Counted from the stretch's first letter, positions 39,585 to 49,668 are shown. The stretch: 64,000 nt of DNA from Aestuariivirga sp. (GCA_030680855.1 JAUXUN010000057.1:95539-159538); one strand, 5' to 3'. Notes: a model not told the origin generated them from the sequence alone. Numbers and translations are program-made.

Positions 39585-39607
39585 TTTGCCCCTCGTTAAG
39601 TCAAACA

Positions 39608-39639
39608 GCGATATTGGCTGGCCCGCCCCTTTGGTCAAG
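39608..39639 (-). promoter_or_regulatory. candidate RpoH-type promoter for htpG
   Basis: Minus strand CTTGACC-N15-CCAATATCG, ending 24 nt before the htpG start; resembles CTTG-N17/18-CYTATNT. Confidence 0.4.
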
Positions 39640-39648
39640 CCCGGATAC

Positions 39649-39677
39649 AAAAAAAGCGGCCGGGGTGAACCGGCCGC
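39649..39677 (-). terminator. Rho-independent terminator on minus strand with no annotated upstream gene
   Basis: Minus strand gcggccgg-ttcacc-ccggccgc-ttttttt. Confidence 0.85.
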
Positions 39678-39992
39678 GAATTATACTCCAACGCCTCACA
39701 AACAAACGCGTGGATTGGGGGGCCCGGCCAGATCATAAGCTCCGGGGGGCTGGGGGGCTGAGATTCCGACGCTCAACTCCAGCCGGGCCTTAGAGGCAAC
39801 AAGGGGAATATTTACCTCCATCTTGGCGAAGACTTGCCGTAATTGCGGCAAAACTGCGAAATCTAGACGCATGACAAAACTGCAGGCTGCCCGTAAAACT
39901 GAACAGCTTTCCATAACAACCTGGCGACAATTGCATGAAGAATGATCCGGATTCTGCCCGCCAAAACCCATAAAACGTGATATTTTCGGGTG

Positions 39993-40397
39993 ATGAAACA
40001 ACATATCACGGCAGTGACACTGCTGGTTCCAGACTATGACGAAGCGATCGCCTACTATGTGGCAAAGCTCGGATTCCGGCTGGCCGAAGACACGGTCCTT
40101 TCCCCCACCAAGCGCTGGGTCGTCGTCGCCCCGCCTGGAAACGGCGAAACCGGCCTCCTCCTCGCCCAGGCTGATTCGCCCAATCAGCGGCAGGCCATCG
40201 GCAACCAATCAGGCGGCCGCGTCTTCCTCATCCTGAAAACCGATGATTTTGACCGCGACTTTGCCCGCTTCAAAAAGGCCGGGATTGAATTTCTGGAGGA
40301 CTCCCGCCTGGAGGCTTATGGCAAGGTCGCGGTGTTTCGCGATGCCTTCGGAAACAAGTGGGATTTGATCGAACCGCTTGCCAAGCAAGCCCTCTAG
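39993..40397 (+). CDS. VOC/glyoxalase family protein
   Basis: HITAVTLLVPDYDEAIAYYVAKLGFRLAEDT...AVFRDAFGNKWDLIEP. Confidence 0.92.
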   Translation: MKQHITAVTLLVPDYDEAIAYYVAKLGFRLAEDTVLSPTKRWVVVAPPGNGETGLLLAQADSPNQRQAIGNQSGGRVFLILKTDDFDRDFARFKKAGIEFLEDSRLEAYGKVAVFRDAFGNKWDLIEPLAKQAL

Positions 40398-40435
40398 GTT
40401 CATCATTGCCTTCCACAAAGGCGGAGATACGACGT

Positions 40436-40816
40436 TTGAGTGACGGGGAACCCATAATCCCATTCCCTCGTTCCCAGCCCGGACGGGGGATCCCAGGCCA
40501 GGGAACCAGCGGCCCAACCCAAATTGCCTTTGATCGCAAAGAGTTAAACCTTATTCTTAATCTCTACGGCATGCATGTGGCCGAGGGCGATTGGCGCGAT
40601 TACGCCATGGACTTCGGCCGCGAAGTGGCAACTTTTTCCATCTTCCGCCGCACCAGCGAGGTGCCGCTCTACCGCATCGTGAAAAACCCGGCGCTGGCCC
40701 GCAAACAGGGCCTCTATGCCGTGATAGCCCAGGGCGGGCTTATCCTGAAGCGCGGCCATGACCTGGCCCAAGTCTTAAGGGTGCTGATCAAGAAACCCCA
40801 GCTTGCCGCCACATAA
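40436..40816 (+). CDS. DUF2794-family protein
   Basis: IAFDRKELNLILNLYGMHVAEGDWRDYAMDFGREVATFSIFRRTSEVPLYRIVKNPALARKQGLYAVI; TTG start inferred. Confidence 0.8.
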   Translation: MSDGEPIIPFPRSQPGRGIPGQGTSGPTQIAFDRKELNLILNLYGMHVAEGDWRDYAMDFGREVATFSIFRRTSEVPLYRIVKNPALARKQGLYAVIAQGGLILKRGHDLAQVLRVLIKKPQLAAT

Positions 40817-40819
40817 AAA

Positions 40820-40851
40820 CCCCGGGTGTTTCCACCCGGGGCATTTCTTTT
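40820..40851. terminator. bidirectional Rho-independent terminator
   Basis: ccccgggtg-tttc-cacccgggg-catttctttt between convergent genes. Confidence 0.9.
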
Positions 40852-40871
40852 CAATCGACTGACTGTTGAGC

Positions 40872-41594
40872 TTATTCGCGGCCCATGATGCCCAGAATGT
40901 TCAGGATATGAACAAACAGGGTCACGAAGCTGCCGTAGAGGGCAAAGGCGCCGAAGATCGACTTGCCCTTGGCAACGCCAACCGCGTCACCTTCCACATA
41001 CATTTCCTTGATCATCTGGGTCTCATAAGCCGTAATCCCTGAGAACAGGAGAACGGTGACGATCGAGGTGATCAGGCTGAACATGGAACTCTGCACGAAG
41101 AACACGTTGACCAGCATGGCAATGATGATGCCGATGGCGGCCATCATGAAGAAGGCGCCAAAGCCTGAAAGATCACGCTTTGTGACATAGCCTGCCAGGC
41201 TGGTGGCGCCAAAGGTCGCCGCCGAGATCAGGAAGGCCCGGTAAACCATGCTGGGATCAAGTCCCAGGTAATGGCCAACCATGGGCGCAATCATGAGGCC
41301 CCAGAGGGCGCAATAGCCCCAGTAGGCGGCATGTGCCAGCGCCGTGTTGCCGGAAAAAATCAGGCGGGGGGCAAAGAAGCCCAAGCCCAGCACGGCAATG
41401 AAAAACACCCATTTCAGGGAATAAACCGCAGCGAGCGCTGCAGGATTTGCCGCAACCGCCATGACGATGATGGCGGTGAAAGCCACGCCCAGCGCCATAT
41501 AGTTGTAAACACCCATCATGTAGGAGCGAAGACCCTCGTCAATTTGGGTCCGCGCGCCTGTACGCACCTGGGTTTGATATCTTGTGTCGGCCAT
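40872..41594 (-). CDS. Bax inhibitor-1/YccA (YbhL) family membrane protein
   Basis: MADTRYQTQVRTGARTQIDEGLRSYMMGVYNYMALGVAFTAI, 7 TM pattern. Confidence 0.94.
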   Translation of the reverse strand: MADTRYQTQVRTGARTQIDEGLRSYMMGVYNYMALGVAFTAIIVMAVAANPAALAAVYSLKWVFFIAVLGLGFFAPRLIFSGNTALAHAAYWGYCALWGLMIAPMVGHYLGLDPSMVYRAFLISAATFGATSLAGYVTKRDLSGFGAFFMMAAIGIIIAMLVNVFFVQSSMFSLITSIVTVLLFSGITAYETQMIKEMYVEGDAVGVAKGKSIFGAFALYGSFVTLFVHILNILGIMGRE

Positions 41595-41645
41595 TAAGGT
41601 CTCCTCCAAAAACAACTTGGACCAAATATGGGGAGGTCCCGCCCC
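41595..41645 (-). ncRNA. ybhL-leader-like 5' UTR structure upstream of the BI-1 gene
   Basis: gggacctccccatatttggtccaagttgtttttggaggagaccttaATG: CCTCC/GGAGG plus GG/CC pairing places the SD in a stem. The ybhL leader is a known Rhizobiales motif upstream of ybhL genes. Confidence 0.6.
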
Positions 41646-41673
41646 TTCGTCAAGTTACCGCCTTGTAACTGAA

Positions 41674-41970
41674 TTAACGGGCAAATGCATCCATTTTACG
41701 CGCCAGGGCAATATCCTTCTCGGTGACGCCGCCCGCCGAATGGGTGGAAAGCGTCACATCGACCCGGCCATAAACGTTAACCCATTCCGGATGATGGTCC
41801 ATTTTTTCAGCCAGAAGGGCCACCCGGCTCATCCATCCCCAGGCCTGGCTGAAGGATTTGAACTGGAAGGTCTTGACAATCGCGTCTCGGCCCTTGGCCT
41901 CCGACCAGCCGTCGAGTTCACCCAGGATTTTTGCCCGCGGTGTTCCCACCAGAACCTTGTCAGTCATCAC
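41674..41970 (-). CDS. phhB: 4a-hydroxytetrahydrobiopterin dehydratase
   Basis: 98 aa; [56 protein letters not shown]. Confidence 0.95.
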   Translation of the reverse strand: MMTDKVLVGTPRAKILGELDGWSEAKGRDAIVKTFQFKSFSQAWGWMSRVALLAEKMDHHPEWVNVYGRVDVTLSTHSAGGVTEKDIALARKMDAFAR

Positions 41971-42506
41971 GCCGCTTGCAGGTCATAGGATTCCTCAACC
42001 GCATAGGGCCCGCCGCCCCGCGTGGGCCGCGACGAGAATAGCACGAAACGGTCAACCTCGAACATCCGGCTCCGGTAAAGATTGTGCGAGGCCACGAAGC
42101 GGTGCAAGCCAAGCAAATCCGGTTCCTTGAGCCGTGCCAGGCTCACATGGGGCACAAATTTCCGCTGTTCCGCCGGAAGCCCAAGCACCTGGGCAATCCG
42201 TTCATGAATGGATTGCAGCCGCCGCAGTTCGGCACTTTCCTCGATTCCGGCAAAAAGCGTATGGGGCTTGTTGCCCCCCATCACGTCAATGCCTTTCAGC
42301 CGGAGCGAAAAGGGCCGCGCCTCAACCCCGTCAAGCTCATAGGCAATTTCGCGGGCTAGATTCCCGTCAATATCACCGATAAACCGTAATGTGATGTGGA
42401 GAATTTCCCTGTCCAGCCAGCGGGCGCCGATGATGCCCCCCTTCATGATTTCTAGATCAAAGGAAACATCGGTGGGAATTTCAACGCCGGTAAACAGTCT
42501 TGGCAT
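41967..42506 (-). CDS. thpR: RNA 2',3'-cyclic phosphodiesterase
   Basis: [11 protein letters not shown]...[12 protein letters not shown]...[11 protein letters not shown]: two HxT/S motifs. Confidence 0.92.
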   Translation of the reverse strand: MPRLFTGVEIPTDVSFDLEIMKGGIIGARWLDREILHITLRFIGDIDGNLAREIAYELDGVEARPFSLRLKGIDVMGGNKPHTLFAGIEESAELRRLQSIHERIAQVLGLPAEQRKFVPHVSLARLKEPDLLGLHRFVASHNLYRSRMFEVDRFVLFSSRPTRGGGPYAVEESYDLQAA

Positions 42507-42584
42507 GGCGGGCATCCTTCTGAAAATAAGGGTGACTCGGAACGCTGGGTAACAAGCTAACGTGATTCGAGCTTTTGCCAAGTG

Positions 42585-43208
42585 CTATTTTACCGGCACT
42601 TTCCCTATTAATTCCTCAACATGCGGCATGACTTTCAACACAATCGCGTCAACGCCGGAGGCGTTGGGATGAATGCCATCAGCCTGATTGAGGCCCGAAT
42701 TGGCGGCAACGCCATCAAGAAAAAACGGATAAAGCGATGCGCCATGTTTTTTCTCCAGCCGCGGATAAAGACCATCAAAGGCCGCAACATAATCAGGCCC
42801 CATATTGGGCGGGGCTTTCATCCCCAGAATGAGAACCGGCAGGTTCCGCTGCTGCGCCTTCAGCATGATCCCATCCAGTGCCGTTTCCGTCTGTGCCGCA
42901 TCAAGTCCGCGCAGTGCATCGTTGGCGCCCAGCCCGACAATGAGGCCGCCCACGTCATCGGTCAGCGCCCAGTCCAGCCGCGCCAGGCCATCGGCGGCGG
43001 TATCACCGGAAACCCCGGCATTAACGATTGAGAGATCCGGATAGCGGGGCTTAAGCGCTGCCTCCAGCTTTGCTGGAAAGGCATCCTCGGGCTCAAGACC
43101 GAGCCCGGCGGTGAGGCTGTCACCCAGCACCAAAAGCGTCAACGGCTTGGCAAAAGCCAGCTGAACTGAAAGCAGGAGGATGGCAGCAAGTGACAGAATT
43201 CTAAGCAT
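42585..43208 (-). CDS. arylesterase / TesA-like SGNH hydrolase
   Basis: 207 aa with signal peptide; LVLGDSLTAGLGL, GANDALRGL, DGIHPNASG. Confidence 0.93.
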   Translation of the reverse strand: MLRILSLAAILLLSVQLAFAKPLTLLVLGDSLTAGLGLEPEDAFPAKLEAALKPRYPDLSIVNAGVSGDTAADGLARLDWALTDDVGGLIVGLGANDALRGLDAAQTETALDGIMLKAQQRNLPVLILGMKAPPNMGPDYVAAFDGLYPRLEKKHGASLYPFFLDGVAANSGLNQADGIHPNASGVDAIVLKVMPHVEELIGKVPVK

Positions 43209-43291
43209 TGCCCCAGAGATAGGCGCTCAGGCCCCAAGTCTCAAGCCGAGGGAACTCGACAAATCGTAAGCCATCTCCCATGTGTAGGCCC

Positions 43292-43975
43292 ATGACCCAA
43301 TCCGCCGTTCTCCTGAAAGACGTCACCCTCACCCTTCCCAGCCGCGCCGGAAACGTTGAAATCCTGCGAGGCGTTGACCTTAGCGTCAACGCAGGCGAAG
43401 CCATCGGCATTGTCGGTCCTTCGGGATCCGGCAAGACCTCCCTGCTCATGCTCATCGCCGGCCTCGAGCGCGCCACCTCCGGCATCCTTGAAGTTGCTAG
43501 CACATCGCTCAAGGACAAAAACGAAGATGCCCTCGCCGCTTTCCGCCGCGATAGCATCGGCATCATCTTCCAGTCCTTCCATCTCATTCCCACCATGACT
43601 GCCCTGGAAAATGTTTCCGTGCCGCTTGAGTTCAGGGGCGTCGCCAACGCCATGCAGGTGGCGGAAGAAAAACTGAAGCGTGTGGGGCTCGCTCACCGGC
43701 TTACGCATTATCCCGGCCAATTGTCCGGCGGCGAACAGCAGCGCGTCGCCATCGCCCGCGCTCTTGCCTCAGGCGCCCGAATCCTGCTCGCCGACGAACC
43801 CACCGGTAACCTCGACCAGGAAACCGGCGAGCAGATTATCAAGCTGCTCTTCGAACTGAAAAAGCAGGAAGGCGCGTCGCTGCTGCTCATCACCCATGAC
43901 CGCGCCCTGGCCAAGCGCTGCGACCGGATTGCCGAAGTGCGCGACGGCAAAATCATTTCCGGCAATCATCCATGA
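43292..43975 (+). CDS. ABC transporter ATP-binding protein (LolD/YbbA-like)
   Basis: GPSGSGKTSLLMLIAGLE, LSGGEQQRVAIARAL, LLADEPTGNLD. Confidence 0.93.
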   Translation: MTQSAVLLKDVTLTLPSRAGNVEILRGVDLSVNAGEAIGIVGPSGSGKTSLLMLIAGLERATSGILEVASTSLKDKNEDALAAFRRDSIGIIFQSFHLIPTMTALENVSVPLEFRGVANAMQVAEEKLKRVGLAHRLTHYPGQLSGGEQQRVAIARALASGARILLADEPTGNLDQETGEQIIKLLFELKKQEGASLLLITHDRALAKRCDRIAEVRDGKIISGNHP

Positions 43976-46494
43976 ATGTTTCCCTGTGGCTCCGCTTCGC
44001 TGCCCGTGATTTGCGTTCAGGCCTGCAGGGCTTCTGGATATTTCTTACCTGCCTTACATTAGGCACGGCAGCCATCGCCATTATCGGCTCCCTCTCGGCG
44101 TCCATCGAACGGGGATTGGACGAACAGGGCCAGCCCCTGCTTGGTGGCGACGTGGAATTTTCCCTTATCCACCGCGAAACAACCGACGCTGAACTGAACT
44201 TCATTGCGAGCAACGGCACCGTCAGCAAAGTGGCAACGCTCCGCGCCATGGCTGTTGCCCCAGAAACCACGACCCTGGTTGAGATCAAGGCAGCGGATGC
44301 GGCCTATCCGCTTTACGGGAAGATCATTCTCGAAAACAACGGCCCGCTTCAAAATGCGATCGCCTTGCAAGACGGCACCCATGGCGTGGCCGCCGATCCC
44401 CTGCTTTTGGGAAGGCTCGGGGTAAAGCTCGGCGACAAGATCAAAGTCGGCACCCTCGATGTTGCGATACGCGGCGTCATCACAACCGAGCCTGACCGCA
44501 TTTCCGATGGTTTCATCTTAGGTCCGCGCCTGCTGATGAGTGCCGATGCATTGAATGCAACCGGCCTGATCCAGCCCGGCAGCCTCGTCACCTATCGCTA
44601 CCGAGTGAAGCTTGCAAATGACCAAAGCCTCCAGGCGGCCCGTGATCTCGTCGTTGAGGCGCGGGAACAGTTTCCCGATGCGGGCTGGCAACTGCGCTCC
44701 CGCGACCGGGCCGCCCAGGGTGCCGAAAATTTTGTCGACCGCCTCTCCTATTTCCTCACGCTCGTGGGGCTGACCTCGCTCATCGTCGGTGGTGCCGGCA
44801 TCGCCAATGCGGTATCCGCCTTTGTTGATCGCCGTATCGGAACCATCGCAACCTTGAAATGCCTTGGCGCACCGGCGCGTGATGTCTTCGCCATCTATCT
44901 CACGGAAATTATGCTCGTGGCTTTTCTCGGCATCGCCACCGGCCTGGCGGCAGGGGCGGCAACCCCCATTCTCGCCCACACCTTCCTGCAGAACATTCTC
45001 CCCCTGCCCCTGACAACGCAAATCGAGCTTGCGCCCCTGGCTTTGACGGCAGCCCTTGGCCTGTTGGTGACGATTGCCTTTTCCATCTGGCCTCTCGCCC
45101 GCACCCACCGGATTCCGGCCTCCGCCCTGTTCCGCCACCGCATCGTCCATCTCCATGGCTTTCCCCGCTGGCCCTACCTCTTAAGCATTGCGGCAGCTCT
45201 CGCCTGTATCGCCGCCTTGATATTCCTGAGCTTCGAAAACCAGCGCGCCACCGCCTATTATCTCGGCGGCCTGCTGGCGAGTTTTGTAATCCTGCTTGGC
45301 CTCGCCTTTGCCATCATCAAGCTTGCGGAAAAATCGCCAAAGCCCAAAGCTGCGATTTGGCGCTATGCCGTCGCCAACCTCTATCGCCCCGGTTCATCTG
45401 CTGTTTCCGTCATCCTCGCTCTTGGTCTTGGCCTCACGCTCTTTGTCACCCTTGCCTTGACTGATCGAACCATCAGCCAGGAATTGCGCGCCGGCATTCC
45501 GGAAAATGCCCCCGCCTTTTTCTTTCTCGATGTCAGGAATGAACAGCTTCCGGCCTTTGTCGAAGCCACGAAGAAATTCGACGGCGTTCAGGACGTTGCA
45601 AACGCGCCCATGCTGCGCGGCCGCATCGCCAGAATCGGTGACACGCCCGCCGAAAAGGTGAAGACCGGTGGCGACAGCAGTTGGGCGCTCCGCGGTGATC
45701 GCGGCCTCACCTATGCCGAAGATTTGCCCGAAGGCTCCACGCTGGTTGACGGGCAATGGTGGGGGAAAGATTACAACGGCCCGCCTCTTGTTTCCTTCGT
45801 TGATGAGGTCGCTCATGATATCGGTTTGAAAATCGGGGACAGCGTCACCGTGAATGTCCTCGGACGTGAGATCACCGCCCAAGTTGCCAATTTCCGCAAA
45901 GTGAATTGGCGCACCATGGGCATAAATTTCGTCATGGTGTTTTCACCCAACACCCTGAAATCCGCCCCCCACAGCCATGTCGTTACCATTGAAATGGAAG
46001 GCGGCGACGAAGCAAAATTGCTGAACAGCATGGCCCGTGAGTTTCCATCGGTCACAGCCGTGCGCGTCAAGGAAGCTCTTGTCACTGTAAGCGATCTGCT
46101 CGGCAAAATGCTGGGCGCCATCCGCAGCGCCAACGCCTTGACCCTGCTCACCGGAATCCTGGTCCTGGCCGGCGCACTTGCAGCGGGACTCTCCAACCGC
46201 GTCTATGACGCGGTGGTCCTGAAAACCTATGGCGCCTCGCGGGCCCAGCTCATGGGTGCCTTCATTATCGAATATGCGGTATTGGGCCTGGCCGCCGCCA
46301 TCTTTGGAATTGCCGTGGGCTCGCTCGGCTCCTGGTTCCTTGCCACCTGGATTTTGGACATGCAGTGGAGTTTTTCCCTCGCCGTGGCTGTCACCACGGC
46401 CCTTCTCGCCATGCTCATTACCATCGCCGCCGGGCTTATGGTGACGTGGGCAGCGCTGGCCGCGAAGCCCGCGCCAATCCTAAGAAACGAGTAG
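43972..46494 (+). CDS. ABC transporter permease, FtsX-like (YbbP type)
   Basis: 840 aa with two FtsX modules; overlaps the upstream ATPase by 4 nt. Confidence 0.92.
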   Translation: MNVSLWLRFAARDLRSGLQGFWIFLTCLTLGTAAIAIIGSLSASIERGLDEQGQPLLGGDVEFSLIHRETTDAELNFIASNGTVSKVATLRAMAVAPETTTLVEIKAADAAYPLYGKIILENNGPLQNAIALQDGTHGVAADPLLLGRLGVKLGDKIKVGTLDVAIRGVITTEPDRISDGFILGPRLLMSADALNATGLIQPGSLVTYRYRVKLANDQSLQAARDLVVEAREQFPDAGWQLRSRDRAAQGAENFVDRLSYFLTLVGLTSLIVGGAGIANAVSAFVDRRIGTIATLKCLGAPARDVFAIYLTEIMLVAFLGIATGLAAGAATPILAHTFLQNILPLPLTTQIELAPLALTAALGLLVTIAFSIWPLARTHRIPASALFRHRIVHLHGFPRWPYLLSIAAALACIAALIFLSFENQRATAYYLGGLLASFVILLGLAFAIIKLAEKSPKPKAAIWRYAVANLYRPGSSAVSVILALGLGLTLFVTLALTDRTISQELRAGIPENAPAFFFLDVRNEQLPAFVEATKKFDGVQDVANAPMLRGRIARIGDTPAEKVKTGGDSSWALRGDRGLTYAEDLPEGSTLVDGQWWGKDYNGPPLVSFVDEVAHDIGLKIGDSVTVNVLGREITAQVANFRKVNWRTMGINFVMVFSPNTLKSAPHSHVVTIEMEGGDEAKLLNSMAREFPSVTAVRVKEALVTVSDLLGKMLGAIRSANALTLLTGILVLAGALAAGLSNRVYDAVVLKTYGASRAQLMGAFIIEYAVLGLAAAIFGIAVGSLGSWFLATWILDMQWSFSLAVAVTTALLAMLITIAAGLMVTWAALAAKPAPILRNE

Positions 46495-46526
46495 AATTTC
46501 AAGGCGGTTCACGCTACTCAGAAGCC

Positions 46527-47111
46527 ATGGTCGTACTCAACCGCATCTACACCCGCACCGGCGACAAGGGCGACACAGCCCTGGGTTCGGGAGCCCGCGT
46601 CTCCAAGGCCCATCTCCGCATCCAGGCCTACGGCACCGTGGATGAAACCAATGCGGTTCTGGGAATCATCAGGCTCCATACCAACACCGAAGCCTTCGCC
46701 AAGCTCGATGCCATGCTGGCCCGCATTCAGAATGAATTGTTTGATCTCGGTGCCGACCTCTGCGTGCCCGAAACGGGCGAGAAACTGAGCTATGAGCCTT
46801 TGCGGATTTTGCCAAAGCAGGTGGACCGTCTCGAAAGCGAGATTGATGACCTCAATCAAGACCTCGCGCCCCTGCGTTCCTTCGTCCTTCCCGGCGGCCA
46901 CGTTGCAGCAGCCCATCTCCATCTGGCCCGCACCATCTGCCGCCGCGCCGAACGCCTGATCGTTGAACTCAAGTCCCATCAGGGCGAGCATGTCAGCGAA
47001 CCAGCACTGACCTACATCAACCGCCTTTCCGATTTCCTCTTTGTCGCCAGCCGCTGGGCCAATGCCAAGACCTCCGGCGACATCCTCTGGGTGCCGGGAA
47101 AGACCCGGTAG
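46527..47111 (+). CDS. PduO/CobO-type cob(I)yrinic acid a,c-diamide adenosyltransferase
   Basis: MVVLNRIYTRTGDKGDTALGSGARVSKAHLRIQAYGTVDETNAVLG...FVLPGG...CRRAER. Confidence 0.95.
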   Translation: MVVLNRIYTRTGDKGDTALGSGARVSKAHLRIQAYGTVDETNAVLGIIRLHTNTEAFAKLDAMLARIQNELFDLGADLCVPETGEKLSYEPLRILPKQVDRLESEIDDLNQDLAPLRSFVLPGGHVAAAHLHLARTICRRAERLIVELKSHQGEHVSEPALTYINRLSDFLFVASRWANAKTSGDILWVPGKTR

Positions 47112-47803
47112 TGTTTGTTCCGCTCCACGACGACACGCCCCTGAAGGTCATCCGCTTTCAGTTCGTGACGCTGACCATCATCGCAGGCAACGTCATCATC
47201 TTCCTCATGACCGGCGCCTTCCAGTCGGATACGGTTTTGGCGGGCATTGCCACCAGTTTTGGCGTCGTGCCCTCCGATTTCACCACTGTCTTTTCCCAGA
47301 GCATTCCCTATAGCCCCATCCCCGAACCCCTGACTTTTCTCACCTACATGTTTCTTCATGCCGGCTGGCTGCACCTGATTTCCAACATGCTGTTCCTGTG
47401 GGTCTTCGCCGACAATGTCGAGGATGCCTTCGGCTATTTTGCCTTTGTGCTGTTTTACCTGCTGTGCGGCATCGCCGGGGCCCTTGCCCATGTGGCGATG
47501 AGCCCAACGTCAGCGGCCCCGCTCATTGGCGCATCAGGCGCCGTTTCGGGTGTGATTGGCGCCTATGCGCTGCTCTACCCCAAGGCCCGCGTCTGGATTC
47601 TGCTGTTTTTCCGCATTCCCTTGCGCATTTCAGCCATTTGGGTTCTGGGCGGCTGGTTCCTGCTGCAGATCTACAGTGTGCTGACAGCCGAGAAATCTGC
47701 CGAAATCGAGGTTGCCTGGTGGGCCCATATCGGGGGCTTTGCGGCGGGCCTTGCCATCACTTTTCTGCTGCGTTCACGGCTGCTTATCCGCACTTCCCGC
47801 TGA
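47111..47803 (+). CDS. rhomboid family intramembrane serine protease
   Basis: 230 aa; HLISNMLFLWVFADNVEDAFG, GASGAVSGVIGAY (GxSG), WWAHIGGFAAGL (His). Confidence 0.94.
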   Translation: MFVPLHDDTPLKVIRFQFVTLTIIAGNVIIFLMTGAFQSDTVLAGIATSFGVVPSDFTTVFSQSIPYSPIPEPLTFLTYMFLHAGWLHLISNMLFLWVFADNVEDAFGYFAFVLFYLLCGIAGALAHVAMSPTSAAPLIGASGAVSGVIGAYALLYPKARVWILLFFRIPLRISAIWVLGGWFLLQIYSVLTAEKSAEIEVAWWAHIGGFAAGLAITFLLRSRLLIRTSR

Positions 47804-47887
47804 GGCAAGGCGTCGCAAGCAGATGGGGCATGTCGGTGGCAGAATTGACTTGGCCTAGGTGGTTCACTAGGTTCCGCCGCAAATTAT

Positions 47888-47933
47888 GGCATGTTGCGGC
47901 AAAGTTGCACGACTTTGCCGATAACAACATGCC
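47888..47933 (+). promoter_or_regulatory. strong nested stem-loop in the etfB 5' leader
   Basis: ggcatgttg cggcaaagt tgcacg actttgccg ataa caacatgcc: two perfect 9-bp stems with a 4-nt bulge, 21 nt before the etfB ATG. Confidence 0.75.
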
Positions 47934-47954
47934 CAAAACGAATTGAGGATGCCA

Positions 47955-48701
47955 ATGAAGGTTCTGGTCGCCGTTAAGCGGGTTGTCGATTACAACGTGA
48001 AAATCCGCGTCCGTGCCGATGGCTCCGGCGTCGAACTGGCCAACGTGAAAATGTCCATGAACCCCTTCGATGAGATCGGCGTTGAAGAAGCCGTGCGCCT
48101 GAAGGAAGCGGGCAAGGCAACGGAAGTTGTGGCCGTCACCATCGGCCCTGCCCAGGCCCAGGAAACGCTGCGCACCGCGCTGGCCATGGGCGCCGACCGT
48201 GCCATTCTGGTGAAAAATGATGAATATGTTGAGCCGCTGGGTGTGGCCAAGATTTTGAAAGGCGTCGTCGAAGCCGAAAAGCCCGATATCGTGATCCTCG
48301 GCAAGCAGGCCATTGACGATGACTGCAACCAGACCGGCCAGATGCTCTCCGCCCTTTTGGGCTGGGCCCAGGCCACCGCCTGCTCCAAGCTCGAACCCGG
48401 CGCTGGCGAAGCAACCATAACCCGCGAAATCGACGGCGGCCTTCAGACGCTCAAGGTCAAGATGCCTTTGATCGTCACCACGGATTTGCGCCTCAACCAG
48501 CCGCGCTACGCCTCGCTGCCCAACATCATGAAGGCCAAGAAAAAGCCGCTTGATGAAAAGACCCCGGCCGATTACGGCGCCGATGTGAAACCGCGGCTGA
48601 AAGTATTGAAAACCGATGAGCCGCCAAAACGCCTCGCCGGTGTCAAGGTCAAGTCCGTTGCCGAACTCGTTTCCAAACTCAAAGAAGCAGGAGCAATCTG
48701 A
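47955..48701 (+). CDS. etfB: electron transfer flavoprotein subunit beta
   Basis: [42 protein letters not shown]. Confidence 0.97.
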   Translation: MKVLVAVKRVVDYNVKIRVRADGSGVELANVKMSMNPFDEIGVEEAVRLKEAGKATEVVAVTIGPAQAQETLRTALAMGADRAILVKNDEYVEPLGVAKILKGVVEAEKPDIVILGKQAIDDDCNQTGQMLSALLGWAQATACSKLEPGAGEATITREIDGGLQTLKVKMPLIVTTDLRLNQPRYASLPNIMKAKKKPLDEKTPADYGADVKPRLKVLKTDEPPKRLAGVKVKSVAELVSKLKEAGAI

Positions 48702-48703
48702 TC

Positions 48704-49645
48704 ATGGCCGTGCTTCTCATTGCCGAACACGATAACAAGTCTCTCAAGGATGCCACCCACAAGGCGCTAACTGCCGCGGCTCAAATGGGTGGCGACGTCC
48801 ATGTGCTGGTGGCCGGCAACAATGCCGCTGCCGCTGTGGCTCAAGCGGCGAAGCTCACAGGCGTGAAAAAAGTTCTTCATGCCGAAAGCGCTTCCTTTGA
48901 GCGCCCCCTCGCTGAACCCATGGCCGACATGATTGTGGCGTTGGCCGGAGGCTATGACCACCTCGTGGCTGCCGCCACAACCAACGGTAAGAATTACATG
49001 CCGCGCGTGGCCGCCCTTCTCGATGTCATGCAGATCTCCGATATTTCTGAAGTGAAATCCGCCGACACTTTTGTGCGGTTGATTTACGCCGGCAACGCCG
49101 TTCAAACCGTGCAGTCAACCGACGCCAAGAAGGTCATCACGGTGCGCACCGCGAGCTTTGCCGCAACGGATGAAACCGGTTCCGCCGCAATCGAAAAAAT
49201 AAACGCCGCCGCCGATCCCGGCCTCTCGGCCTATCAGAGTGAAAATCTCACCAAGTCTGACCGCCCCGAGCTCACCTCCGCCAAGGTCATCGTCTCCGGC
49301 GGCCGCGGCATGCAGAACGGCGAAAACTTCAAGATGCTGGAAGCCGTCGCCAAGAAACTGGGCGCTGCCGTTGGCGCCTCGCGCGCCGCCGTCGATGCGG
49401 GTTACGTGCCCAATGATTACCAGGTAGGCCAGACCGGCAAGGTCGTAGCCCCCGATCTCTACATCGCCGTAGGCATCTCGGGCGCCATCCAGCATCTCGC
49501 CGGCATGAAGGACTCCAAGATCATCGTCGCCATAAACAAGGACGATGAAGCCCCCATCTTCCAAGTGGCGGATTTTGGCCTTGTCGCCGATCTTTTCCAG
49601 GCAGTGCCGGAACTTGATGCCGAGCTGGCCAAACAGGCGAAGTAG
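48704..49645 (+). CDS. etfA: electron transfer flavoprotein subunit alpha
   Basis: 313 aa; [60 protein letters not shown]. Confidence 0.97.
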   Translation: MAVLLIAEHDNKSLKDATHKALTAAAQMGGDVHVLVAGNNAAAAVAQAAKLTGVKKVLHAESASFERPLAEPMADMIVALAGGYDHLVAAATTNGKNYMPRVAALLDVMQISDISEVKSADTFVRLIYAGNAVQTVQSTDAKKVITVRTASFAATDETGSAAIEKINAAADPGLSAYQSENLTKSDRPELTSAKVIVSGGRGMQNGENFKMLEAVAKKLGAAVGASRAAVDAGYVPNDYQVGQTGKVVAPDLYIAVGISGAIQHLAGMKDSKIIVAINKDDEAPIFQVADFGLVADLFQAVPELDAELAKQAK

Positions 49646-49668
49646 CCCAAAATCACCCCGATCTCACA

